A stretch of DNA of 30,209 nt from JAUYIW01 sp043818555 (GTDB lineage: Bacteria > Patescibacteriota > Patescibacteriia > UBA9934). The notes under the pieces were generated by a model. It worked only from the letters and a program-made list of their open reading frames with translations, was not told where the DNA came from and did not search any database. Positions 1 to 6,841 of this stretch are shown here, one piece after another (within the stretch, counting starts at the first letter, position 1; each line of letters begins with the position of its first letter). A program made the translations under genes and the position numbers. The stretch covers positions 1 to 30,209 of the forward strand of contig JBDRFP010000011.1 of NCBI GenBank assembly GCA_043818555.1. The letters run 5' to 3'.

Positions 1-546
1 CGATCGGCTGTGGCTCGGGAAATGGGGCAGGTGATTGTTTGCGAGGGCCTAGAAGATGAAAAATACAAAAATTGCGTTGAGCTGATTGCTTTTGAGGAGC
101 TTGATGAAACTGCGTGTGAGTATTTGAGCGATGGAGTTCAGGACTGCGTTGATACTGTGATTTTACGAAAAGCGACTGACCAGGATGATTATTCAATGTG
201 CTCTTCGATTTCCGACGATGAAACTCGAACATCGTGCTACGATCAATTGATGTTGTTAATCGTTGCCGATGACGCTTGTGTGGATTTGGGAATCGACGCG
301 TCGGTTTGCGACCAGGAACAGGCTTTGAACGACGCAATCGACGCTGGCGATCCGGCAGCCTGTGAGACTTTGGGCGAAATGCAGGCTTCGTGCGAAGATA
401 TTTTTAAGTCAGTCGACCCTGACCGTGACGGACTTTCGTCATGGGAGGAATTTGAACTTGGCACCGATCCGGCCAACGCAGATACTGACGGCGACGGGTA
501 CGATGACGGAACAGAAGTCGCGGGCGGTTATGATCCGCTGAGCTGA
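1..546 (+). CDS. Acidic Cys-repeat protein with C-terminal thrombospondin-type-3 calcium repeat (5' partial)
   Basis: The reading frame is open to the first base, so the N-terminus lies outside the window; the first possible internal start is a GTG at 10. The body is very acidic and contains about five units in which two cysteines are 9-11 residues apart (for example CEYLSDGVQDC and CETLGEMQASC), a spacing that would suit small disulfide-stapled helical hairpins. The C-terminus carries calcium-binding DxDxDG loops (DPDRDGLSSWEE, then DTDGDGYDDGTEV), the thrombospondin type 3 / EF-hand-like pattern common in CPR surface proteins. Two further genes downstream have the same terminal repeat, so a shared extracellular location is likely. 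No enzyme function is visible. The domain call is confident; the biological role is unknown. Confidence 0.75.
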   Translation, partial: RSAVAREMGQVIVCEGLEDEKYKNCVELIAFEELDETACEYLSDGVQDCVDTVILRKATDQDDYSMCSSISDDETRTSCYDQLMLLIVADDACVDLGIDASVCDQEQALNDAIDAGDPAACETLGEMQASCEDIFKSVDPDRDGLSSWEEFELGTDPANADTDGDGYDDGTEVAGGYDPLS

Positions 547-552
547 TGTGAT

Positions 553-734
553 ATTATTGAATCGCATGGTTTATTGTCTGAGTGCATGGTTTATTGACGA
601 AAAGCGAGGTTTTATTGTCAGGTAGCGCAGTTTATTGCAAAGCGCAAATTAATCTCAGCTCATCGATAGTAAACAATCGTTTGCCGTAATAAACCTTACA
701 TACCGAGAATAAACTTCGTAATTTGAAAATAAAC
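553..734. repeat. AATAAAC heptamer array 1, two opposed arms
   Basis: Left arm: GTTTATTG at 569-576 and 589-596, GTTTTATTG at 609-617 and TTTATTG at 631-637, with a degenerate ATTATTG at 553. Right arm, inverted: AGTAAAC at 668-674, then AATAAAC at 688-694, 708-714 and 728-734. Spacing is 20 bp almost throughout, about two helical turns. The 12-13 bp between heptamers are not complementary between arms, so this is not a simple hairpin. The array fills the whole gap between two calcium-repeat genes, and the last heptamer ends 8 nt before the next ATG. Confidence 0.85.
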
Positions 735-742
735 TCAAAACT

Positions 743-1426
743 ATGTTCGACGATCAAAAGACAACTTCGGCAGTTCCGGCTCCAGAGCCACCTGCTGCTC
801 CGCCGGAAAATTTACCTACACAGCCTGCTCAGCCAGTAGCGCCTCCGCCACCACCGGCACCGGCTCCTGCGTCGCCCGTGGCTCCGTCGTCGCCGACGCC
901 ACCACCGCCTCCCACTGCGGCACCTGCGCAGCCTCAGCCGGCTCCACCGCCTCCGCCGTCAGCTTTGCCGACACCAAAGAAGGGGCTTGGCAGTGGGATA
1001 AAGGCTGTACTCATCATTGTATTGGCAATAATCATAATTGCGGCGGCAGCGGCAATCGCTTACACGCTAATAATCGCCCCTCAGGATGAAGGTGATGTTT
1101 CATCTGTTCCTGAGGATGGGATTGTTGAGGAGGAAGAGCAGGCGCCAACTGAAGAAGAGATCGTAGTCGAAGAGGAGGAAGTGGACATTGACAGCGATGG
1201 AGACGGCCTGACCGACAGCGAAGAGGAAGACGCGGGAACTGATCCAAAAATGACAGACACTGATAAAGACGGGCTTGGAGACAGGGAAGAAGTGCAGGTT
1301 TACGGCACAGACCCGCTCGACGCTGATACTGACGACGATACTTACCTGGACGGCCAGGAGGTGTCATCCGGATTTAATCCAAACGGTCCGGGTAAGTTAT
1401 TTGAAGTGCCGGTGCAGACTCAGTAA
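743..1426 (+). CDS. Single-pass membrane protein: Pro-rich arm, TM helix, thrombospondin-type-3 repeats
   Basis: 227 aa. Residues ~10-78 are a proline/alanine-rich cytoplasmic-type arm with many PPPP runs. Residues ~85-112 form one very hydrophobic helix (VLIIVLAIIIIAAAAA). An acidic Glu-rich linker follows, then calcium loops (DSDGDGLTDSEEE, DTDKDGLGDREEV, DTDDDTYLDGQEV). This layout predicts a membrane-anchored surface protein whose calcium-binding part faces outward. It has no SD; the ATG sits just after the last AATAAAC heptamer. The next gene has the same architecture plus an extra domain, and the two are probably paralogous. Role unknown; an adhesin or envelope-structure role is only a guess. 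Confidence 0.8.
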   Translation: MFDDQKTTSAVPAPEPPAAPPENLPTQPAQPVAPPPPPAPAPASPVAPSSPTPPPPPTAAPAQPQPAPPPPPSALPTPKKGLGSGIKAVLIIVLAIIIIAAAAAIAYTLIIAPQDEGDVSSVPEDGIVEEEEQAPTEEEIVVEEEEVDIDSDGDGLTDSEEEDAGTDPKMTDTDKDGLGDREEVQVYGTDPLDADTDDDTYLDGQEVSSGFNPNGPGKLFEVPVQTQ

Positions 1427-1468
1427 ATCGTTTGGATAAGTCCCGCAGGACCAATGTGACCTATATTT

Positions 1469-2422
1469 ATGTCAGAAAAAATCGACATTCCAACAACAGT
1501 AAAAAAACCCCAAAAGCTGGATGACATAATAATTCATTCGATGCCAAGGGAATTTTTGGGCCGCGATGCAGACTTGAAGGCTGCGCCAAAAGAAAGGTCT
1601 GTGGCTCTGCCGCTTCCGCCGCCGCCTCAAAAGACTCCGCCGGTCAAGAAGCCTGCGAGTCCGCGCGCGCCTTCTCGCGCGCCGCTCGTTGTTGCAGCGG
1701 TTGGGATTATTTTAATTGGCGTATTGGCGATCGCGTCAGTGTTTGCGCTGCGTGGAATATCGACAATCGAAGAGCCGGTTGAGGATGAAGTTGTGATTGA
1801 AGAAGAGCCGATTGAAGAGGAGGAAGAAGAGGTTGTAGTAATTCCGGGGCTCGACATCGACAGCGACGGGCTGTCAAATATTGAAGAGAGGCTTTACGGC
1901 ACCGATTACAGAAATCCGGATACCGACGGCGACACTTACCTCGACGGCAATGAGGTGTTTCATCGCTACGACCCGCTTGGGTTGGCGCCTTCAACATTGC
2001 TCGATACCGGGTCGGTAAAAATTGCCGAGGCTTTGGATGGAGAAGATGTGCTGTACTCAGTTTACTATCCGGCATCGTGGGCGCTTGGGGAAGATTTAAG
2101 CATCCATGGAGGCGCGCCGGGCTTGGAGTTTTCTGCCGGTTCAGGTGAGCACATTAGAATTAAGCGCCACATGAGAATAGACGGTCAGGAATTTAAGGAT
2201 TGGTACGACGAAACCATCGCGCCTAATAATGGAGCGGAAGACCTTGCAGAAATAACCAGCAAAGTTGGCTACACCGGCTACATGAGTACGGATGAACTAA
2301 AGGCGTATCTTGAACTTGATGATTGGTTCTTTGAGTTTATCTATGACCTGAACGGGGAAGAAACCATTGAGTATTTGCAGACCTTCCTCATGATGTTAAA
2401 CAGTTTTGAATACGCAGGGTAG
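1469..2422 (+). CDS. Membrane protein with thrombospondin-type-3 repeat and C-terminal PsbP-like domain
   Basis: 317 aa. The N-terminal ~70 residues are cytoplasmic-type with a Pro-rich stretch; TM helix ~74-98 (LVVAAVGIILIGVLAIASVF); Glu-rich linker; calcium repeat at ~128-165 (DIDSDGLSNIEE, DTDGDTYLDGNEV). The C-terminal ~145 residues contain a YYPASW motif and an alternating strand/helix pattern reminiscent of PsbP/MOG1-like extracellular domains; that fold call is tentative. It follows the previous gene by 42 nt with no terminator seen, so they may be co-transcribed. No SD. Membrane anchoring and calcium binding are well supported; function is not. Confidence 0.78.
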   Translation: MSEKIDIPTTVKKPQKLDDIIIHSMPREFLGRDADLKAAPKERSVALPLPPPPQKTPPVKKPASPRAPSRAPLVVAAVGIILIGVLAIASVFALRGISTIEEPVEDEVVIEEEPIEEEEEEVVVIPGLDIDSDGLSNIEERLYGTDYRNPDTDGDTYLDGNEVFHRYDPLGLAPSTLLDTGSVKIAEALDGEDVLYSVYYPASWALGEDLSIHGGAPGLEFSAGSGEHIRIKRHMRIDGQEFKDWYDETIAPNNGAEDLAEITSKVGYTGYMSTDELKAYLELDDWFFEFIYDLNGEETIEYLQTFLMMLNSFEYAG

Positions 2423-2563
2423 TGCGCTGAAGAAAAGACTCTGGGATTGATTGGGCGTATTTGTGTTGGGCATTGACTAACTAATCCATGTATCAGTTTA
2501 TTGAATTTACTGTTCGGTGCAATAACAATCAGGCAACGAGCTCTAAAGTTTTCACTACAGCGT

Positions 2564-2941
2564 ATGTTCTCAGTAAAGCGATTTGGCAAAAGCGTAAAAT
2601 ACGCGATGCGCGGGCTTGCAAGTGTTGCAAAGCACGAGCAGAGTTTTCGATTGCAGTTGATTGCCGCTGTGGCAATAATTATTGTTATGTTTGCTGTTCC
2701 GCTTGCAACATGGGAAATCATCATGCTGCTGGTTATGATTGTCGCTGTTTTGGTTCTGGAAGTGGTCAATAGCATTTTTGAACGCATTGCTGACGCCATG
2801 AAACCGCGTCTTAGTCCGGTTGTGCGCGAAGTAAAGGACATGATGGCAGGCGCCGTGCTCCTGACATCGGTTACTGCCGTAATCGTTGCAGCTCTAATTT
2901 TTCAATCATACATTGTTGAGGTTTTGGGGATAACAATGTAA
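2564..2941 (+). CDS. dgkA: Diacylglycerol/undecaprenol kinase family protein
   Basis: About 125 aa, the usual DgkA size, starting MFSVKRFGKSV. An in-frame start at 2501 would add 21 residues that do not look like the family. Family hallmarks are visible: an amphipathic N-terminus with HEQSFRLQ, a long TM segment, the catalytic-region motif LEVVNSIFERIAD (family pattern ExxNTAIExxxD) and VREVKDMMAGAVLL (family KDxxAAAV). The family phosphorylates undecaprenol or diacylglycerol at the membrane, recycling lipid carrier for wall synthesis. This fits the adjacent ftsA and ftsZ. The stop codon TAA is followed after one base by the first GTTTATTG of array 2. The Asn and Asp/Glu positions are kept; substrate cannot be decided from sequence. 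Confidence 0.85.
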   Translation: MFSVKRFGKSVKYAMRGLASVAKHEQSFRLQLIAAVAIIIVMFAVPLATWEIIMLLVMIVAVLVLEVVNSIFERIADAMKPRLSPVVREVKDMMAGAVLLTSVTAVIVAALIFQSYIVEVLGITM

Positions 2942-2942
2942 A

Positions 2943-3130
2943 GTTTATTGCGAGAAGCAAATGTTTATTGGCTGAAGACCTGGCCAATCATGAAAAGCGA
3001 TTGTTTATTGACCGATTTTAAAATTAACTCTGTTTTTGACCATAAATTTCAGTTCCTCAATAATAAACCTAGTTTTCTCGATAATAAAACTAAGCTAATC
3101 GAAATAAACCCTGCAGATCAGGTAATAAAC
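2943..3130. repeat. AATAAAC heptamer array 2, two opposed arms, upstream of ftsA
   Basis: Left arm: GTTTATTG at 2943-2950, 2963-2970 and 3003-3010 (the slot at 2983 is degenerate but the 20 bp phase is kept). Right arm: AATAAAC at 3062-3068, AATAAAAC at 3083-3090, AATAAAC at 3103-3109 and 3124-3130. Spacing is 20-21 bp. The array begins one base after the dgkA stop codon and ends 18 nt before the ftsA ATG. It is not part of either gene although the frame is open through part of it. Confidence 0.85.
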
Positions 3131-3148
3131 CTCAGCTTCTCGAAACTT

Positions 3149-4398
3149 ATGTCCGAAGAAAATATCACAGGCCTAGACATCGGGTCATCTAAAATCCGAG
3201 TTGTGGTTGGCCAATCAATGCCGCAGGAAGACGGAAAACCCACTTTACATGTAATTGGCGCGGTTGAGGCAGAATCAAGCGGAATACATAAGGGAAGTAT
3301 TTCAAGCATGGAAGATGCTGTTTCTTCGATTTCAAAAGCCTTGGAAAAGGCTGAACGAATGACGGGGCAGGCGCTTAATAAGGCATGGGTTTCCATTGCA
3401 GGGCATAAGATTTTAGTGCAGGAAAGCCGTGGCGTGATTGGAGTTGCGCGGCAGGACGGAGAGATTCGCGAGGAAGATGTTGAGCGGGCGATAGAGGCGG
3501 CGCGCGCGGTTGCTACGCCGTCGAATTATGAAATTCTGCATGTTATACCAAAAAGTTTTACTGTGGATGGCCAGCAGGGGATTAAAGACCCGGTTGGTAT
3601 GAACGGCATTCGGCTTGAAGTTGACGCTGTAATCATCCAGACGCTATCTTCACAGATCAAGAATGTTACAAAGAGCGTTTATAGAACCGGGCTCGACATT
3701 GAAGACCTTGTGTTCTCTCCTCTTGCAACTGCTGAGGCGGTTTTGACTAATCGTCAGAAAGAGCTTGGAGTGTGCGTGCTGGATATTGGCGCCACCACTA
3801 CTACTATGGCTGTTTTGAAGAAGGTGATATGCTCCACACTGCGGTGCTGCCGTTTGGGGGTGACCATTTTACAAACGATGTTGCGATTGGGCTCAGAACA
3901 TCGCTTGAAGTCGCTGAGGCCATCAAGCTTGCTGAGGGGCATGCCGTGCCGGATCATGTTGACCGCAAAGAACAGTTTATACTTGCCGATTATGGATCAA
4001 GCGAGGACGAAGTGGTGAAGCGACGATTTATTGCAGAAGTTATCGAAGCGCGCGCAGAAGAAATTTTTGAAGCGGTAGATCATGAGTTGCGCAAAATTGA
4101 CCGCTCCGGTATGCTCCCCGTTGGAGCTGTGCTTACCGGCGGATCAATAAAACTGGAAGGACTGGCAGATGTTGCAAAGCGAGTTTTAAGACTTCCGGTT
4201 ACGGTCGGCGAGATTCGCGGCGTGTCGAGCGTTATCGATGAAGTGAACGACCCGGCATACGCAACCGCGGTTGGGCTGGCGCTTTGGGGGTTCACAATAC
4301 GAGCTTCAAGCGGAAGGCGATTCCCGTCGCTCAAGATCGGCAACTTCTCCCAAGCGGCAGATCAAGCAAAGAAGTGGATTAAGTCCTTAATTCCGTAG
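3149..4398 (+). CDS. ftsA: Cell division protein FtsA, with an apparent -1 frameshift
   Basis: FtsA is an actin-fold ATPase that tethers FtsZ filaments to the membrane. The start MSEENITGLDIGSSKIR carries the phosphate-1 motif. The second phosphate loop (LDIGATTTTMAV) is at about residue 209-220, and the adenosine motif region (VGAVLTGGS) lies near the end. The C-terminus is a basic amphipathic helix (QAKKWIKSLIP) of the membrane-targeting type. The frame breaks at a four-T run at 3813-3816: reading on in frame gives junk ending at 4018, while shifting back one base restores VFEEGDMLHTAVLPFGGDH to the end at 4398. One extra T would give a continuous protein of about 416 aa, normal for FtsA. 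A homopolymer sequencing or assembly error is most likely; true mutation or programmed slippage is possible. An intrinsic terminator follows. Confidence 0.85.
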
Positions 4399-4469
4399 CA
4401 GGTTGCCAGGTCCCTACCGATGCACCGAGCCGAGCTGGGTGGACTGATAATTATCAATAACCGATCAAG

Positions 4470-4491
4470 ACTCCTCGAACGAGGAGTTTTA
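4470..4491 (+). terminator. Intrinsic terminator after ftsA
   Basis: Stem ACTCCTC (4470-4476) pairs with GAGGAGT (4481-4487), loop GAAC, followed by TTT and an AT-rich run. It separates ftsA from the ftsZ promoter, so ftsZ is probably transcribed independently. Confidence 0.75.
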
Positions 4492-4510
4492 ATATTGTCT
4501 CCCTTACCCC

Positions 4511-4599
4511 AATAAACCCTCGCTTTCCGATAGTAAACCTCTGCCTCTTGAAAATAAACCCCGCGGGCCACGAAATAAACTCTGCCGACAGCAATAAAC
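4511..4599 (+). repeat. AATAAAC heptamer array 3, single orientation, upstream of ftsZ promoter
   Basis: AATAAAC at 4511-4517, 4553-4559, 4574-4580 and 4593-4599 with AGTAAAC at 4532-4538; spacing 21, 21, 21, 19. A degenerate sixth unit may lie at 4614. The spacers themselves share a loose pattern: they often begin CTCTGC or similar and often end CGA or GA. Only one orientation is present; the opposite arm is replaced by the ftsA terminator. Confidence 0.85.
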
Positions 4600-4646
4600 T
4601 CTGCAAGCCAAGAAATGTATCCCCCAACGTTATACACAGCCTCTTT

Positions 4647-4674
4647 TTGACAGCCCCTGTCACTATGATAAATT
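4647..4674 (+). promoter_or_regulatory. Candidate ftsZ promoter
   Basis: TTGACA at 4647-4652 with TAAATT at 4669-4674 (16 bp spacer). A TATGAT at 4664 is also present, only 11 bp from the -35 hexamer. It lies ~90 nt upstream of the ftsZ start and just downstream of the heptamer array. Confidence 0.5.
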
Positions 4675-4765
4675 GTGAGTACAAAATGTATGCATAAAAG
4701 ATTAGATTGAACAAATAATGTGTTCGTCAATCATGAGCGCAGATAAATAATTTACTCAACTTCGT

Positions 4766-6025
4766 ATGGCTGAAGTAAAACCTGAAATTGAAACATTTGC
4801 AAAAATCAAGGTGCTTGGCGTTGGTGGAGGCGGAGGATCTGCGCTCAACAGAATGATCAGAGAGAAGCTCAAGGGGGTGGACTTTGTCGCAGTTAATACC
4901 GATGTCCAGGCATTGCATCAGAATCTTGCCAACACAAAACTGTCAATTGGCAAAACTGTAACCCGAGGTCTTGGCGCTGGAATGAATCCGGAACTTGGCC
5001 GACGCGCGGCAGAAGAAAACGCAAACGAAATTCGAAATACTATTGCCGGAAGCGACATGGTATTTCTGACAGCCGGTCTTGGTGGAGGAACCGGAAGCGG
5101 AGCGCTTTCAGAGATTGCAAAAATTGCAAGAGAAGCCGGAGCGCTTACTGTTGCGGTTGTAACAAAACCATTTGCTTTTGAGGGCGCGCAACGCAAGCGC
5201 ATTGCAGACGATGCGTACGCGGAATTATCAGAACAGGTAGATACGGTAATCACAATTCCCAATGATCGCGTGCTGCAGATAATCGACAAAAAAACATCGC
5301 TTCTGGAAGCGTTTCAGATTGTCGATGATGTTCTAAGACAGGGCGTGCAGGGGATATCGGAAATAATCACATTGCCAGGACTTATTAACGTTGACTTTGC
5401 TGACGTTAAGGCAATTATGCAGAATGCGGGGTCGGCCCTAATGGGCATTGGTTCGTCATCGGGTGAGAACAGGGCGGTAGAGGCGGCAAAAATGGCAATA
5501 GCAAGCCCGCTCCTGGAGCTTTCAATCGACGGCGCAAAAGGAATTCTATTTACCGTAACCGGAAGCCCTGATCTGGCAATGTATGAAGTTGCCGAAGCAG
5601 CAAAGGTTATTACCGGATCGGCAGACGATGACGCTAAAGTTATCTTTGGAGCCAATATTGATGACTCGCTTGACGACGAAGTAAGGATTACGGTTGTGGC
5701 GACCGGTTTTGACGGACGCGAACGAAGAATGTCACCTAGCCTTGCGGGCGATGAAATTATAAATCCTCAGGGAAGCTGGACACCGACTCATAGAAGGGAA
5801 GAGGCAGCCCGGAGCGGTGTAACAACAGCGCAGGTTAAGGATTCGCCTTTTGAACAGCGAAAGGTTGTGGCATCAAACGAAACGCAAGAAGAACGGCTCG
5901 GTAGCAATGGCAGGGCCGGATCCGGATCGGCAAATGCTTCCGGAAACGCGAACGCAATAGTGCCACAAAACGGCGACGATGACGACCTTGGGATACCGGC
6001 ATTTATTAGGCGCAAGATGATGTAA
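4766..6025 (+). CDS. ftsZ: Cell division GTPase FtsZ
   Basis: 419 aa, tubulin-like GTPase that polymerises into the division ring. Nucleotide-binding G-rich start (VLGVGGGGGSALNRMI) near residue 16, tubulin signature GGGTGSG at residues 106-112, and the T7-loop region NVDFADV, all canonical. A low-complexity linker (~320-400, rich in Ser, Asn and Gly) leads to the conserved C-terminal tail DDLGIPAFIRRKMM, the peptide that binds FtsA and other partners. Start ATG at 4766 has no SD. It is downstream of ftsA but has its own apparent promoter and array 3. Nothing suggests loss of function, unlike ftsA. Confidence 0.97.
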   Translation: MAEVKPEIETFAKIKVLGVGGGGGSALNRMIREKLKGVDFVAVNTDVQALHQNLANTKLSIGKTVTRGLGAGMNPELGRRAAEENANEIRNTIAGSDMVFLTAGLGGGTGSGALSEIAKIAREAGALTVAVVTKPFAFEGAQRKRIADDAYAELSEQVDTVITIPNDRVLQIIDKKTSLLEAFQIVDDVLRQGVQGISEIITLPGLINVDFADVKAIMQNAGSALMGIGSSSGENRAVEAAKMAIASPLLELSIDGAKGILFTVTGSPDLAMYEVAEAAKVITGSADDDAKVIFGANIDDSLDDEVRITVVATGFDGRERRMSPSLAGDEIINPQGSWTPTHRREEAARSGVTTAQVKDSPFEQRKVVASNETQEERLGSNGRAGSGSANASGNANAIVPQNGDDDDLGIPAFIRRKMM

Positions 6026-6030
6026 TCCAT

Positions 6031-6060
6031 TACAGAACTACGGATGGTACCGAACTACAG
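6031..6060. repeat. Short TAC-word repeat with 8/9 bp spacing
   Basis: TAC begins at 6031, 6039, 6048 and 6056 (spacings 8, 9, 8), in words such as GAACTACGG and CGAACTACAG. A related array in the opposite sense (GTAG words at 6237, 6245, 6255, 6263) lies on the other side of the same gap, between ftsZ and nrdR. Confidence 0.45.
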
Positions 6061-6073
6061 AATTTATAACTAA

Positions 6074-6100
6074 GCTGCGGCATTTCCGCGGCTTCTGTTT
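6074..6100 (+). terminator. Intrinsic terminator after ftsZ
   Basis: GCTGCGG (6074-6080) pairs with CCGCGGC (6086-6092) across loop CATTT, followed by TTCTGTTT. The stem is short but GC-rich. Confidence 0.6.
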
Positions 6101-6129
6101 ATCTGCTAGAATGTATCTGCACACCCATG

Positions 6130-6218
6130 GTCATTGCGAGGAGTTTGGTAGTTCGGCGACGAAGCAATCTAAGCGCTTAGATTGCTTCACTAAACGATCA
6201 ACGACCGCTCGCGATGAC
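6130..6218. repeat. REP-like palindromic element
   Basis: Outer arms GTCATTGCGAG (6130-6140) and CTCGCGATGAC (6208-6218) are inverted with one mismatch. The core at 6161-6188 is a perfect 28 bp palindrome centred on AAGCGCTT. The words CATTGCGAG and GAAGCAATCT match a dispersed intergenic palindrome known from many unrelated bacteria, so this is probably a REP/MITE-type unit. It would form a long hairpin in RNA upstream of nrdR. Confidence 0.7.
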
Positions 6219-6236
6219 GCGAGAGTTTATCGGTCT

Positions 6237-6266
6237 GTAGGTTTGTAGCTGTTCGTAGGCCTGTAA
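6237..6266. repeat. GTAG word repeat, 8/10/8 spacing
   Basis: GTAG at 6237, 6245 and 6255 and GTAA at 6263, in words such as CTGTAGG, TTGTAGC and TCGTAGG. It is the mirror of the TAC array at 6031-6060 and ends 9 bp before the nrdR start codon. Confidence 0.45.
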
Positions 6267-6274
6267 CATATTTT

Positions 6275-6748
6275 ATGCATTGTCCCGTTTGCAATTATAA
6301 ATCCACCCGCGTTGTCGACTCGCGCTTGGCAACAAATGGAATGACAGTACGCCGTCGTCGCGAGTGCGAACGCGCGCGGTGCGGGTACAGGTTTTCGACC
6401 GCTGAAGAGGTGGAGTTATTAGATGTGTCCATTATTAAACGCGACGGCGGAAGAGAGACGTATTTGCGAGATAAGATGACCAGAGGACTAAAGCAGGCGC
6501 TCGAAAAGCGGCCCTACACCGAAGCGCAGTTTCATAATCTGGTTCAAAAAATCGAGCGAGATATTCAAAAGCGCCGCAGCGGAGAGGTTACCAGCAGGGA
6601 GCTTGGTGAATTAGTAATGAAGCATCTTAAGAGCTTTGACAAAGTCGCCTACATCCGCTTCGCCAGCGTGTATCATTCATTTGAGGACTTGAAAACATTC
6701 GAAGAAGAACTCGCCAAGCTTTCTCGGAGGAGGAGAAAGAAAGCTTAA
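6275..6748 (+). CDS. nrdR: Transcriptional repressor NrdR
   Basis: 157 aa. The N-terminal zinc ribbon begins MHCPVCNYKSTRVVDSR, with a second half containing RECERARCGYRF, giving the Cys4 zinc site and the RRR(R/E)C stretch typical of NrdR. An ATP-cone domain follows from about residue 46 (LDVSIIKRDGGRETY). The C-terminal tail is very basic (RRRRKKA). NrdR binds NrdR boxes in front of ribonucleotide reductase genes and senses ATP/dATP. Start ATG at 6275 has no SD. No ribonucleotide reductase gene is nearby. Family assignment is secure. Confidence 0.95.
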   Translation: MHCPVCNYKSTRVVDSRLATNGMTVRRRRECERARCGYRFSTAEEVELLDVSIIKRDGGRETYLRDKMTRGLKQALEKRPYTEAQFHNLVQKIERDIQKRRSGEVTSRELGELVMKHLKSFDKVAYIRFASVYHSFEDLKTFEEELAKLSRRRRKKA

Positions 6749-6826
6749 ATTCCAAGTTCCAAATATGTTTATAAGCGTGAAGGGGGGGTGGAAGTAAAAG
6801 GAGCCTTTGTTATTTGGAATTTATGT

Positions 6827-6841
6827 TATAATATCCCCACA
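6827..6841 (+). promoter_or_regulatory. -10 box for a near-leaderless pyk transcript
   Basis: A perfect TATAAT at 6827-6832 ends 8 nt before the pyk ATG at 6841, so transcription would start at or within a few bases of the start codon. No good -35 hexamer is present. Short inverted words flank it (TTCCAAGTTCCAAA at 6750 versus TTTGGAA at 6814). Confidence 0.55.

Noticed and set aside
553..734. CRISPR array
   Set aside because: Repeats are only 7-8 bp with 12-13 bp spacers, there are no cas genes, and orientation flips in the middle.
2488..2772. Cys-rich plus-strand frame overlapping dgkA
   Set aside because: It covers the conserved kinase frame in another phase; the apparent Cys richness comes from TGC/TGT in hydrophobic codons read out of frame.
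2948..3148. N-terminal extension of FtsA through array 2
   Set aside because: The frame is open by chance; FtsA homology starts at MSEENITGLDIGSS (3149) and the extension encodes repeat-derived sequence.
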